This document shows, piece after piece, positions 8,754 to 17,113 of a stretch of DNA of 64,000 nt (position 1 is the first letter of the stretch; every line of letters begins with the position of its first letter). This stretch comes from Cecembia calidifontis. GTDB taxonomy: Bacteria; Bacteroidota; Bacteroidia; Cytophagales; Cyclobacteriaceae. The stretch spans positions 3,580,501 through 3,644,500 of the forward strand of contig NZ_SGXG01000001.1 in the NCBI RefSeq assembly GCF_004216715.1, given 5' to 3'. The notes under the pieces were generated by a model. That model saw nothing but the letters and a program-made list of their open reading frames with translations. It did not search any database and was not told where the DNA came from. The position numbers were made by a program, and so were the translations under genes.

Positions 8754-9116
8754 ATGATGAGCAAATCCAGAGATACTATAAATATCCTCCTCCAGCTTGT
8801 ATTGGCAGGTATTGCAGTACTGATTGCCCAGTACATTCTTCCTGGGGTTCATGTGGAAAGTTTTTTGACTGCCATTGTGGTGGCAGCCTTGATAGCCTTG
8901 CTGAACATTACCATAAAACCCCTTTTGATACTTTTGACCATACCTATTACTATATTGACATTAGGTCTTTTTCTATTGGCTTTGAATGCAATACTTATTT
9001 TAATTGCAGCGGCAATCGTTCCGGGTTTTTCGGTTGATGGTTTCTGGTGGGCATTACTATTTGGACTTATCCTTGGACTGATCAATTCGCTTCTGGGTGT
9101 TTCACTTGGAGAATAG
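8754..9116 (+). CDS. Phage holin family 4 / YvlD-like small membrane protein
   Basis: 120 aa, almost entirely hydrophobic, with four predicted membrane helices. The repeated pattern LLNITIKPLLILLTIPITILTLGL type and the final GLINSLLG are characteristic of the four-TM family annotated as phage holin family 4 (YvlD). In chromosomes these proteins are not linked to prophages and their role, perhaps in envelope stress, is unclear. There are two adjacent ATGs (8754 and 8757). No phage genes are nearby, so the holin name should not be read as function. Confidence 0.8.
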   Translation: MMSKSRDTINILLQLVLAGIAVLIAQYILPGVHVESFLTAIVVAALIALLNITIKPLLILLTIPITILTLGLFLLALNAILILIAAAIVPGFSVDGFWWALLFGLILGLINSLLGVSLGE

Positions 9117-9122
9117 GCCTGG

Positions 9123-9548
9123 TCAAACAGGCACTGATTCGTCTTTAACTCTGACATACCTGGTTAAAGAACTGTCTGGATTTTTGTAAAAATGACCCTG
9201 TGAGGAAGCTAAAACGTTTATAATGAGCACATGGAGTTCTTCTACCAGTTCTTTTCCTTCGATGCGGTCAATCTCATATACCTCATATGAAAATTCTACT
9301 GGGGGGAAACAATACTCCTTATTGGCTTTTTCGATCATAAACAATTCTTCATCCACATCGATACCGGTTATCTTTTTGCGGTCCGAAATTCCAATGGCAA
9401 TTTTCCCTCCTTTGGTATTGGCAAATGCTACCATGGTTTTAGCAATCTTGGAAGATTTATTTATACTTTGCTTAAAATCAAGCACTTCCCCTTCATCAGC
9501 TTTCAAAAGCTCTGAAATAAATTCATCATCTTTTTTAAAGTCCATCAT
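9123..9548 (-). CDS. AlbA_2 (Schlafen-type) ATP-binding domain protein
   Basis: 141 aa from the tandem ATGs at 9543-9548; the frame is open further upstream, but those codons look non-coding. The Schlafen AlbA_2 signature is clear: GEVLDFKQSINK, then IAKTMVAFANTKGGKIAIGISD, then GIDVDEE. The domain usually sits at the N-terminus of larger HTH regulators or RNA/DNA-binding proteins; here it stands alone, as is common in Bacteroidota. Its biochemical role is unknown. It converges on the holin-like gene (6-bp gap) and is divergent from the acidic hypothetical. Confidence 0.8.
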   Translation of the reverse strand: MMDFKKDDEFISELLKADEGEVLDFKQSINKSSKIAKTMVAFANTKGGKIAIGISDRKKITGIDVDEELFMIEKANKEYCFPPVEFSYEVYEIDRIEGKELVEELHVLIINVLASSQGHFYKNPDSSLTRYVRVKDESVPV

Positions 9549-9673
9549 TTTTTTTTTCGCCAAATCCTTGTAAATTAATTCCAAATAAAAAAAAACACAC
9601 AATTTTTGTTTTCCTGTTTTCAAATTAACTAAAAGAATTGTATGTTGTGTTTAAAAACCCAGACCTAAATACT

Positions 9674-10234
9674 ATGAAATACCAAAACGAAGGCTTTAAC
9701 CCTGAACATATCGAGGCTTTAAAAAAAGAATTGGCTGCCTCCAAAAAAACTTACAAAATCAATGAATCAGAAGATAACAGTGATGAATTTGTCAATTTTT
9801 ATTTTGTAGGAATGTATGAGGGTAAAGAAGTCATCTATGATGCGGCCCTTTACACCCTTCGCCTGCATCATTCCTCTGAATTATATGAACTGGCAGAGCA
9901 TGAGGCGGCTAAAAAATTCCCGAATTTTAAGGGAATAAAATATGAAGAAGATGAAAACGGTAATCTGAAGCCCCTAAGCAGTGAAGAAGAGGAGATTGGT
10001 TGGTTCATTACAGAAATCATTATGGAGATGGAAGAAGAGGAAGCGGTAAAGGTCCAGGAGTTTGTGGATATTGATACCAACCATGATTATGGTATTGGCT
10101 TGGATGCTGCTCTCAATCTGGAATACATCGATGATAAGGTGATTGCGAAATTTGTCAAAGATTTCAATGATGACACTTTGGTTTTGGATGACACCTTATA
10201 TAGCTTCCAGTCTGAAGAAGAGGAAGATGCTTAG
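9674..10234 (+). CDS. Conserved-looking acidic hypothetical protein
   Basis: 186 aa from the ATG at 9674; an open stretch before it lacks an ATG. I do not recognise the family. The protein is strongly acidic, with Glu-rich stretches (SSEEEEIGW and EMEEEEAV) and an acidic C-terminus (SEEEEDA). No signal peptide or membrane segment is seen, so it is probably cytosolic. It is divergent from the AlbA_2 gene and followed by a strong terminator. Confidence 0.7.
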   Translation: MKYQNEGFNPEHIEALKKELAASKKTYKINESEDNSDEFVNFYFVGMYEGKEVIYDAALYTLRLHHSSELYELAEHEAAKKFPNFKGIKYEEDENGNLKPLSSEEEEIGWFITEIIMEMEEEEAVKVQEFVDIDTNHDYGIGLDAALNLEYIDDKVIAKFVKDFNDDTLVLDDTLYSFQSEEEEDA

Positions 10235-10277
10235 TTAGGGAGAAAAAGATTTAATAGCACCACTAACAATTCCCCCG

Positions 10278-10307
10278 AGCGCTTGTTATTGCTGACAAGC
10301 GCTTTTT
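10278..10307 (+). terminator. Rho-independent terminator abutting the next start codon
   Basis: AGCGCTTGT and ACAAGCGCT form a perfect 9-bp stem with an 8-base loop followed by TTTT. It ends only 6 bases before the ATG of the histone-deacetylase-like gene. Confidence 0.85.
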
Positions 10308-10313
10308 ATATCT

Positions 10314-11216
10314 ATGTTAAAGATTGCCTGGTCTCCGAAATATTGCCATCCTTTACCGGAAGGACATAGATTTCCAATGGAAAAATACAATCTCCTTCCT
10401 GAACAGTTGCTTTACGAAGGCACTGTAAAAGATGAAAACTTCTTTACTCCGGAAGCCTTAAGCAAGGATTGGATTCTCAATACCCACAAAAAAAGCTATT
10501 TGGAAAAACTGGAGCAATTGTCTCTCAGCAAATCTGAAATCAGAAAAACAGGATTTCCATTGAGTAAAGAACTGGTTGAAAGGGAGATCCACATCATGCA
10601 CGGCTCGGTTCAGGCAGCCTTATATGCTTTAGAATTTGGTGTGGCCATGAATATTGCAGGAGGAACGCACCATGCATTTTCTGACAGGGGAGAAGGTTTC
10701 TGCCTTTTAAACGATATCGCCATCACAGCCAATTATTTACTCGACAATAGGCTTTCAAAAAAGATTTTAGTAGTGGATCTGGATGTACACCAGGGAAACG
10801 GTACTGCTGAAATTTTCCAAAAAGAACCCAAGGTATTTACTTTCAGTATGCATGGCGCAGCCAACTATCCCATGCACAAAGAAAAATCTGATCTTGACAT
10901 TGGCCTTCCGGATAAAATAGAAGATCAGGAATATCTTAGTATATTGGAGCAATACTTAGAGCCTTTGATTGATAAAGTTGAACCGGATTTCATTATTTTC
11001 CAATCAGGTGTAGATGTACTGGCCTCAGATAAATTAGGAAGGTTAGGCTTGAGTATCCAAGGTTGTAAAGAAAGGGATAGAAAAGTATTGGAAGCTGCAA
11101 AAAGGCACCATATTCCTATTATGTGCTGCATGGGAGGTGGGTATTCCCATAAAATTAGCCAAATTGTAGAGGCGCATGCCAATACTTACAGATTGGCACA
11201 GGATATATTCTTTTAA
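10314..11216 (+). CDS. Histone-deacetylase-family (AcuC/HDAC-like) hydrolase
   Basis: 300 aa. It has zinc-dependent deacetylase motifs: GGTHHAF (the charge-relay His pair), VVDLDVHQGNGT (metal ligands Asp and His), FSMHG, SGVDVLASD (third metal ligand) and MGGGYS. In bacteria these enzymes deacetylate acetyl-CoA synthetase lysines or acetylated polyamines; the substrate is not determinable here. The N-terminal LKIAWSP pattern is typical of the family start, so the ATG at 10314 is right although a terminator ends 6 bases upstream. It probably forms an operon with the next small membrane protein. Confidence 0.9.
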   Translation: MLKIAWSPKYCHPLPEGHRFPMEKYNLLPEQLLYEGTVKDENFFTPEALSKDWILNTHKKSYLEKLEQLSLSKSEIRKTGFPLSKELVEREIHIMHGSVQAALYALEFGVAMNIAGGTHHAFSDRGEGFCLLNDIAITANYLLDNRLSKKILVVDLDVHQGNGTAEIFQKEPKVFTFSMHGAANYPMHKEKSDLDIGLPDKIEDQEYLSILEQYLEPLIDKVEPDFIIFQSGVDVLASDKLGRLGLSIQGCKERDRKVLEAAKRHHIPIMCCMGGGYSHKISQIVEAHANTYRLAQDIFF

Positions 11217-11222
11217 AACAAT

Positions 11223-11450
11223 ATGAAAAAGAAATTGAAGGAAAAATGGCTGGCCTATGCGGTCAGCGGTATACTATTGATGGGTTTTGGCCTTAGCCTA
11301 ATGGGCGAAGCTACCATCCTGAAATGGGATGACGCTGGATTCCTATCCTGGTTTGGTTTGGGAACCCTGGCATTGGCCATATTTTTTGCGGGATTGTCTC
11401 TTTTTGGGCAAGCTACCGTGTTCAAAAGTAAGATAGACAAGCTAAAATAG
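11223..11450 (+). CDS. Small two-helix membrane protein
   Basis: 75 aa, begins 6 bp after the HDAC-like gene and so is probably co-transcribed. There are two hydrophobic segments (about residues 11-28 and 43-64), with a positively charged N-terminus (MKKKLKEKW) and C-terminus. I do not recognise a family. Confidence 0.7.
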   Translation: MKKKLKEKWLAYAVSGILLMGFGLSLMGEATILKWDDAGFLSWFGLGTLALAIFFAGLSLFGQATVFKSKIDKLK

Positions 11451-11490
11451 CAGTATTAACGCATTTTAACAGTTCCCCGGCCCGCTAAAA

Positions 11491-11520
11491 TTTGTTGTTT
11501 CGATACTTTGTTTATCTTTG
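11491..11520 (+). promoter_or_regulatory. Promoter of the OmpH/Skp-like gene
   Basis: TTTG (11491-11494), an 18-bp spacer, then TATCTTTG (11513-11520): a good Bacteroidota housekeeping promoter. The transcript would start about 20 nt before the GTG start codon. Confidence 0.65.
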
Positions 11521-11547
11521 CGCAAAGTTGAAAAATAAGTCAAAATC

Positions 11548-12157
11548 GTGAAAAAATTAGCTAAAGTATTAGGTTTTTTAGGTGTCGCTGCGATTACCTT
11601 AACATCTTGCAACCAACAAGGACAGTCTTCCAACGGTAGCACTGGTTCTGGAGCAACTGGTGAAGTAAGCATTTCAGATTTAAAAATTGCTTATGTATTG
11701 ACAGATTCTGTCATTTCAAAATTCGATTTTTATAAAGAAAAATCTGAAGAAATCACTGAAAAAGGAAAAAAAATTCGAAAGTGATCTGAGCAGCAGGGCA
11801 AGAGGATTTGAGCAAGAAGTTGCCAATTTTGAGCAGACTGCCTCTTCCATGACCATGAATCAAGCCAGGGCAAAACAGGAAGAACTGGTAAGGAAAGAAA
11901 GAAACCTAATGACTTACAGGGACAACCTGATGCAGGAACTTTCAGCGGATGAAGCGAAATTGTACTCAGATGTCTATGACAAAGTTCAGGAATACCTTAC
12001 CCAGTATGCTGAAGAAAAAGACCTGGAGATGATCCTATCCTATACCAGAGGTGGAGCCATTTGGTACTCCAAGAAGGCATTGGATGTTACAGAAGATGTA
12101 ATTGCAGGATTAAATAAAAAATATGCTGAAGAGAAAAAACCAGCTGAGAAAAAATAA
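11548..12157 (+). pseudogene. OmpH/Skp-family periplasmic chaperone-like lipoprotein, frameshifted at an A8 run
   Basis: The first frame (GTG at 11548, 78 codons) encodes a lipoprotein signal with the cleavage site before Cys in LTSCNQQ. It then gives ISDLKIAYVLTDSVISKFDFYKEKSEEI and ends early at 11782-11784. The next frame continues the family without a gap (KFESDLSSRARGFEQEV to the stop at 12157), with the coiled-coil arms and the final DVTEDVIAGLNKKY helix of OmpH/Skp. The break is at eight A residues (11766-11773); seven would restore a 202-aa protein. It could be a sequencing error, a true mutation, or slippage on the homopolymer. Skp-type proteins bind unfolded outer-membrane proteins in the periplasm. 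Confidence 0.85.
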
Positions 12158-12180
12158 TTACAACTGAAATTGGTTGTATG

Positions 12181-12207
12181 AAAGCCCTGAAATCTCAGGG
12201 CTTTTTT
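12181..12207 (+). terminator. Terminator of the OmpH-like gene
   Basis: AAAGCCCTGA and TCAGGGCTTT form a perfect 10-bp stem with a 4-base loop, continuing into six T. It shows that the next gene starts at 12257, not at the in-frame ATG at 12209. Confidence 0.92.
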
Positions 12208-12224
12208 CATGTCAGATAAATTGG

Positions 12225-12232
12225 TACTTTTG
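12225..12232 (+). promoter_or_regulatory. -7 element of the deoxyhypusine-synthase-like gene
   Basis: TACTTTTG matches TAnnTTTG, 18 bp past the preceding terminator and 24 bp before the ATG at 12257. No clear -33 TTTG is seen. Confidence 0.5.
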
Positions 12233-12256
12233 CACCTCGTCAAAAAAAGTATTATC

Positions 12257-13228
12257 ATGAAAATTACAGAATTTTTAAAACATAATTACAGACACTTCAA
12301 TGCTGCTGCCCTAATTGATGCAGCAGAAGGTTATAAAGCACATTTGGACAATAATGGCAAAATGATGATTACCCTTGCAGGTGCCATGTCCACAGCAGAA
12401 CTTGGAATTTCCCTGGCAGAAATGATCCGTCAGGATAAAGTTCAGATCATTTCCTGTACGGGTGCCAACCTTGAAGAAGACGTTTTTAACCTGGTTGCGC
12501 ACAATTATTATGAAAGAATTCCAAATTATAGGGATCTTTCACCAGAACAGGAACAAGATTTGCTTGAGCGTCATATGAATAGGGTAACTGATACCTGCAT
12601 TCCCGAAATGGAAGCCATGAGAAGGATCGAAAACGTGATCCTGGAAGAGTGGATGAAAGCAGACCAAGCTGGAGAAAGTTATTTTCCACATGAGTTTTTC
12701 TATAAAATCCTTCTTTCAGGCAAACTGGACGAATCCTTCCAGATCGACCCAAAAAATTCCTGGCTTTTGGAAGCTGCCAAAAAGAATCTACCAATGGTAG
12801 TTCCAGGATGGGAAGATTCCACTTTGGGTAATATGTACGCCGGACACGTGATTTCAGGGGACATTAAAAATGTCCACACGGTAAGAAGTGGAATCGAGTA
12901 CATGATCTTTTTAGCAGAATGGTACACCAACAATGCCAAAGAAGAAAGTACGGTAGGTTTCTTCCAGATCGGCGGCGGTATCGCAGGTGATTTCCCTATT
13001 TGCGTAGTGCCGATGTTGCACCAGGATTTACAGCGTGATAATGTTCCATTGTGGGGTTATTTCTGTCAGATTTCAGATTCCACCACATCCTATGGTTCTT
13101 ATTCTGGAGCTGTTCCCAATGAAAAAATTACTTGGGGTAAATTAGGTTTGGAAACCCCAAAGTATATCATTGAATCTGATGCGACCATCGTAGCACCATT
13201 AGTGTTTGCTATCGTATTGGATCAATAA
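12257..13228 (+). CDS. Deoxyhypusine synthase homologue
   Basis: 323 aa from the ATG at 12257. The deoxyhypusine synthase fold is recognisable from AGAMSTAELG, ISCTGANLEEDVFNLV, GFFQIGGGIAGDFP (NAD-binding), SGAVPNEKITWGKL and the ending SDATIVAPLVFA. The WGK lysine corresponds to the catalytic lysine of the eukaryotic enzyme, so aminobutyl transfer chemistry from spermidine should be possible. Bacteria lack eIF5A; bacterial homologues are thought to act on polyamines or unknown acceptors. It is followed two bases later by the OmpA-family gene. Confidence 0.9.
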   Translation: MKITEFLKHNYRHFNAAALIDAAEGYKAHLDNNGKMMITLAGAMSTAELGISLAEMIRQDKVQIISCTGANLEEDVFNLVAHNYYERIPNYRDLSPEQEQDLLERHMNRVTDTCIPEMEAMRRIENVILEEWMKADQAGESYFPHEFFYKILLSGKLDESFQIDPKNSWLLEAAKKNLPMVVPGWEDSTLGNMYAGHVISGDIKNVHTVRSGIEYMIFLAEWYTNNAKEESTVGFFQIGGGIAGDFPICVVPMLHQDLQRDNVPLWGYFCQISDSTTSYGSYSGAVPNEKITWGKLGLETPKYIIESDATIVAPLVFAIVLDQ

Positions 13229-13230
13229 TA

Positions 13231-14976
13231 ATGAAAATCAAAAAATCCATTAGAAAAGCAAGCAGCCTCCTACTGCTTGCTTTTTCAGTTTTTAAGGCAT
13301 CCTTTGCCCAAGATATCAGGCCATTATCTGAAATCAATTCTCCTTATAACGAATCTCATGCGGTAAGATCTCCGCTCGGGGAATTGTATTTTTCTGTTGG
13401 CTACCATCCGGAAAATACAGGAGGTACTACAGATTCAGGAGATATCTGGATGAGCCAACCCATTTCCAATGGTAAATGGAGCAAACCGGCAAGGATCAAA
13501 CCTCTTTCCACCCCAGGAAATGATGTAGTAGTAGGATTCACTGGTCCCAGCAATATTTTGATATACCATGACGGCCAACAGATGCCACAGGGAATCCACA
13601 TGTATTCCAAAAATGGTAACAATTGGAGGTATGAAAAAAAATTGAATATACCGGATTTTAAAAACCAATCTTCCCACTTCAGTGGGAGACTTGCCGCAGA
13701 TGGCAAATCAATTATCATGTCCCTACAAAAAGATGGGGGAGAAGGCAATGAAGATATTTACATCACTTTCAAGAAATCAGAAACAGAATGGACTACTCCT
13801 TTAAACCTTGGCCCAATTATCAATACCTTCGGCCAAGAACAAACACCCTATTTGACCAATGACAATAATACGCTCTATTTTTCCTCCAATTTCAAAGCCA
13901 ACGGTAGGGGCAAAGATATCTATTATGCCCAAAGACGTGATGAAAGTTGGAAAAACTGGAGCCAGCCCAAAGAACTATCAACAGCCAATACCATAGGATC
14001 CGAATCCAATTATGCAAAGATTTTTGATGATGAGGATCTTGCATTATTTACCACCACCTCCAATTCTGAAGGCATGGGGGATTTTATGGTGATAGCTTTT
14101 GAAAAATTGGTCCTAAGCGAGGAAGATAGTGTAGTCAGTCCAGAGGATTTTATTGCCCTGAACCAGGATCAACAAGAGTTGCCCATATCGGATAGCTTAA
14201 AACAAGAGATAGTAAGTTCCGTTCCTGACTCCATTTCCGGTCCTCCTGCTATAGAAAAACGAGTAGAATCTAGAAAGGAAGAAGTGAAAACTGTCGAAAC
14301 CGAAACAGTTGTAAAAAGGGAAATAGCAGAAGAAACCAAAGTGGTGAATATTGACCCTGCCAATGATAAGAAAGTCAACCGTGAGGAAGAATTGAATTTT
14401 GTTCAAATCAGGGATCAGAGAAACAAGAAGCCAATTGACTATAGAATTACCATTGCTGATGATGTAGAGAAGAAGGTCTTGAAAAACCAGGACGAAATGC
14501 AGCAGGAATGGGAAAAATGGAACTGGAATTATATAGAAGTTAGTGCAAAAGGCTATATACCAAATAGTTTGACGGTAGAAGAATGGCAGCATTTAAAAGA
14601 CAAGACGCTGCAAATGGTTCAGGCAAGAGCTGGGGCAAGAAAGGTTTTGAGCAATATTCAATTCATCCGAGGTACTGCAGATTTAGCAGATGCAAGATCA
14701 ATACAGGAACTTGACTTATTGGTCGATTTCATGAAGGAAAACGAGCAGGTAAAAATCAGATTGGAAGGGCACACGGACAATGCAGGCGATCCGGAACTGA
14801 ATAAGGAACTTTCTCTGAGTCGGGCTTCAAAAATCCGGGCTTATATGACCTTAAAGGGAATTGATTTTGAAAGGATAAGAATTACGGGTTGGGGAGGATC
14901 AAAACCTATAGCCGATAATGCCACAGAACAGGGAAGGGAAATCAACAGAAGGGTAGAGATGTATATAGACAGATAA
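13231..14976 (+). CDS. OmpA-family outer membrane protein with WD40-like (PD40) repeats
   Basis: 581 aa. Signal peptide at 1-27 (hydrophobic core, cleavage near SFAQ). PD40-type repeats follow, recognisable by GELYFSVGYHPEN, SGRLAADGKSI and LYFSSNFKANGRG (roughly 40-290). Then come a charged, E/K/V-rich linker and a C-terminal OmpA domain (about 470-581) with the peptidoglycan-binding signature EGHTDNAGD ... LSLSRASKIRAYM ... GWGGSKPIADN ... NRRVE. It would anchor the outer membrane to peptidoglycan. The start is 2 bp behind the deoxyhypusine-synthase-like gene, so the two are likely co-transcribed, perhaps by chance. Confidence 0.9.
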   Translation: MKIKKSIRKASSLLLLAFSVFKASFAQDIRPLSEINSPYNESHAVRSPLGELYFSVGYHPENTGGTTDSGDIWMSQPISNGKWSKPARIKPLSTPGNDVVVGFTGPSNILIYHDGQQMPQGIHMYSKNGNNWRYEKKLNIPDFKNQSSHFSGRLAADGKSIIMSLQKDGGEGNEDIYITFKKSETEWTTPLNLGPIINTFGQEQTPYLTNDNNTLYFSSNFKANGRGKDIYYAQRRDESWKNWSQPKELSTANTIGSESNYAKIFDDEDLALFTTTSNSEGMGDFMVIAFEKLVLSEEDSVVSPEDFIALNQDQQELPISDSLKQEIVSSVPDSISGPPAIEKRVESRKEEVKTVETETVVKREIAEETKVVNIDPANDKKVNREEELNFVQIRDQRNKKPIDYRITIADDVEKKVLKNQDEMQQEWEKWNWNYIEVSAKGYIPNSLTVEEWQHLKDKTLQMVQARAGARKVLSNIQFIRGTADLADARSIQELDLLVDFMKENEQVKIRLEGHTDNAGDPELNKELSLSRASKIRAYMTLKGIDFERIRITGWGGSKPIADNATEQGREINRRVEMYIDR

Positions 14977-14980
14977 AAGA

Positions 14981-15027
14981 AAAAACCCTACTTCAAAATC
15001 AAAGGCATTGAAGTAGGGTAATTTTTA
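14981..15027. terminator. Bidirectional terminator between OmpA-family and PfkB genes
   Basis: A perfect 12-bp inverted repeat (ACCCTACTTCAA at 14985-14996 and its complement at 15008-15019) is flanked by A-rich and T-rich tracts. It sits between convergent genes. Confidence 0.9.
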
Positions 15028-15939
15028 TAATTCCACCTTTTCCGGCAAAGGACCGTCTATAGAAAGCTTCAGTGCTGCCATTTTTGATGCCTTTTTGACG
15101 CTTTGCTCCCAATTGTTCCCATCCAGCCATGCCGCAAGAAATCCTGACCAATAGGCATCTCCGGCACCGGTTGCATCACCTTTGACTAAGACTTCTTCGG
15201 CTGGTACTTCTATTTTTTCACCCTCAGCAGTCCAGAGTTTACTGCCTTTCTTTCCCAGCGTCAAGCAGACCACTTTGGCTCCCCAGTCCAAAACCTGGCG
15301 GAAGGCTTCCTCAGGAGCTATTACTTTTTTAAAGATTCTCTCTGCATCATCCTGGCTCATTTTTACAAATGGGCCAAGGGAACAATAACTTTCAATCACA
15401 TGCAAAGCTTCCATATGGTCAGGCCAGATAGCAGGTGCATAATTCAGGTCAATGCTTAACTGAAGACCAAAGCTTTCTGCCCTGATCGCTCCTTCCATGA
15501 TAGACCTTTGTGCGGGTTGTCTGCTCAAAGCAAAGCAGGTCGTATGATACATTTTGCTTTGCTTCAATACCTCATCTGGGATATCTTCAGGAAAAATGTA
15601 ATGATCTGCCTCCCTGTAAGCAATGAAATCAGGTGTCCCTTCTGTCCTTGACAAAAGGACCAAGGAGGTGGGAAAATCCTCCCTTTCTTTGATGCCGGAA
15701 CTATCCAGGCCCAACTTTTCCAACTCATGAATCAGGTATTTTCCCATGCCATCTTTTCCCACACTGGCTATCAGGTGTACATTTTTTCCGAGTCTGGTAA
15801 GATTTGCGCCTAAATTAGCCGGACTTCCACCCTGAAATCTTCTAAATGAATGGGTTCTAAAAATCTCATCCCTGTATTCATGGCCTATCAGGTCTACTAA
15901 CAGTTCTCCAATGACGATAATGTCGGTTTTTTTATCCAT
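15025..15939 (-). CDS. PfkB-family sugar kinase, probable fructokinase
   Basis: 304 aa ribokinase-fold kinase. Signature 1 is RRFQGGSPANLGANLTRLG (about 33-51). Signature 2 contains DATGAGDAYWSG with the catalytic Asp of GAGD (about 255-266). It phosphorylates a sugar at the expense of ATP in the cytoplasm. It is the last gene of the minus operon with the SSS symporter and the GH100-like hydrolase, one base after the latter's stop. This arrangement suggests fructose released from sucrose as the substrate. Confidence 0.88.
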   Translation of the reverse strand: MDKKTDIIVIGELLVDLIGHEYRDEIFRTHSFRRFQGGSPANLGANLTRLGKNVHLIASVGKDGMGKYLIHELEKLGLDSSGIKEREDFPTSLVLLSRTEGTPDFIAYREADHYIFPEDIPDEVLKQSKMYHTTCFALSRQPAQRSIMEGAIRAESFGLQLSIDLNYAPAIWPDHMEALHVIESYCSLGPFVKMSQDDAERIFKKVIAPEEAFRQVLDWGAKVVCLTLGKKGSKLWTAEGEKIEVPAEEVLVKGDATGAGDAYWSGFLAAWLDGNNWEQSVKKASKMAALKLSIDGPLPEKVEL

Positions 15940-15940
15940 T

Positions 15941-17113
15941 TCAATCCAATAAATAAAATCCTTTAGAAATGGTGTGCTCTAAAAGCAACTGCCCAGCCGC
16001 ACTCCAGGTACAATAGGGAACTCCACAAGGTTCGTATGATCTTCCGTGAAAACATTCATTGAATTCCCAATCATTTCTTCTATTCAATCCTATGATCAAT
16101 TCTAATATCCCTTCACCTTCGGTTTTCCCTTTTGAAAAGTACATGGCCAGTCCCCAAAACCCATTGACCATGGGCCAGACGCCGCCATTATGGAATTCAT
16201 AAGGCTTGTTTCTAAAAGCAAAGCGATAATTTTCCTCAAGCAATTTGAAGTCAGGGTTTTCTTTTTGGATAATTGGGGCAAATGCTGGGACACAGCCCCC
16301 TAAGTTGTTCAAACCCCAATCCAGGCATCCCACAGGATCCGGATGGATCTTGAATAAAATGGCCAAAGCATTTCCCAAAGCATCAAAATAAGCTTGGTAA
16401 CCGGCCGGATGAAAAGAAGCAGGTAAAAAAGGTTTCTCGCCCTGTCGTTCAATGAGTTTCGTTTTTGCCATCGGATGAATCCCGGATTTGATCCAAGCTT
16501 TGTTCAGATAATAATTTTCATAAATGGCAATTTTGACAGCTTCCGCCTTATCTATCCATTCCTGCCTTTCTAAAAGCTGCCCGGTGAGCTTGAGCGCTGC
16601 ATACCGCAGTACCTGATCATAAAGCACATAGCCATGCAATATATATTCATCTGCCCAATCTCCTGCCAAAGGAACATAAATCAGGTTTTTATTATTGTAT
16701 TCCCATGCTTGGTAGAGCCCATGTACCTTATTGACCTCATCCTTGAACTTTTCAATCAGGGAATAATCCCCGGTAAATTTAGAATATAAACTCAATCCAA
16801 TCAGCCACCAGCTTCCTGTGTCTGCCCTTCCTGCAAGTCCACCGTAACTCACCTGCGACTCCTGAATACCGACATTAGAGGGAACATTTCCGTAAGGACT
16901 GATGTGTTTACCCAGCGTAAAAAGTGTGTTTTTGAAGGCTTGTATCAAATCCTGTTCCCGGCTTGCAAGCGCTGCCAATCCACAGATTACTCCGTCTCTG
17001 GCCCAGATCCTCTGGTAATTATCCGTGGGAAGGGTAGAGGCCAAAAAACCCTTTTCAGTAACTGAATTTCTCAGCAATTGTAAAGCTTTGTCATTGGCTA
17101 TCTGTAAAACCAT
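15941..17113 (-). CDS. GH100-like / amylo-alpha-1,6-glucosidase-like hydrolase, probable cytosolic invertase
   Basis: 390 aa with no signal peptide, so cytosolic. The pattern resembles (alpha/alpha)6-barrel enzymes of the alkaline/neutral invertase family: RIWARDG near 31-37, RADTGSWWLIGL, GDWADEYILHG, then EFHNGGVWPMVNGFWGL and SAAGQLLLEHT near the end. Similar proteins are also annotated as amylo-alpha-1,6-glucosidase. Placement between a sodium/sugar symporter and a fructokinase-type kinase favours cleavage of sucrose to glucose and fructose. The gene overlaps the symporter gene by 16 bp. Confidence 0.75.
   Translation of the reverse strand: MVLQIANDKALQLLRNSVTEKGFLASTLPTDNYQRIWARDGVICGLAALASREQDLIQAFKNTLFTLGKHISPYGNVPSNVGIQESQVSYGGLAGRADTGSWWLIGLSLYSKFTGDYSLIEKFKDEVNKVHGLYQAWEYNNKNLIYVPLAGDWADEYILHGYVLYDQVLRYAALKLTGQLLERQEWIDKAEAVKIAIYENYYLNKAWIKSGIHPMAKTKLIERQGEKPFLPASFHPAGYQAYFDALGNALAILFKIHPDPVGCLDWGLNNLGGCVPAFAPIIQKENPDFKLLEENYRFAFRNKPYEFHNGGVWPMVNGFWGLAMYFSKGKTEGEGILELIIGLNRRNDWEFNECFHGRSYEPCGVPYCTWSAAGQLLLEHTISKGFYLLD

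Noticed and set aside
8754..9116. Holin-like protein as evidence for a prophage
   Set aside because: The four-TM family is widespread in bacterial chromosomes outside phages, and no phage structural, lysis or integrase gene is present.
12209..12256. ATG at 12209 as start of the deoxyhypusine-synthase-like gene
   Set aside because: It directly follows the T-run of the preceding terminator and lies upstream of the -7 box; the family N-terminus begins at 12257.
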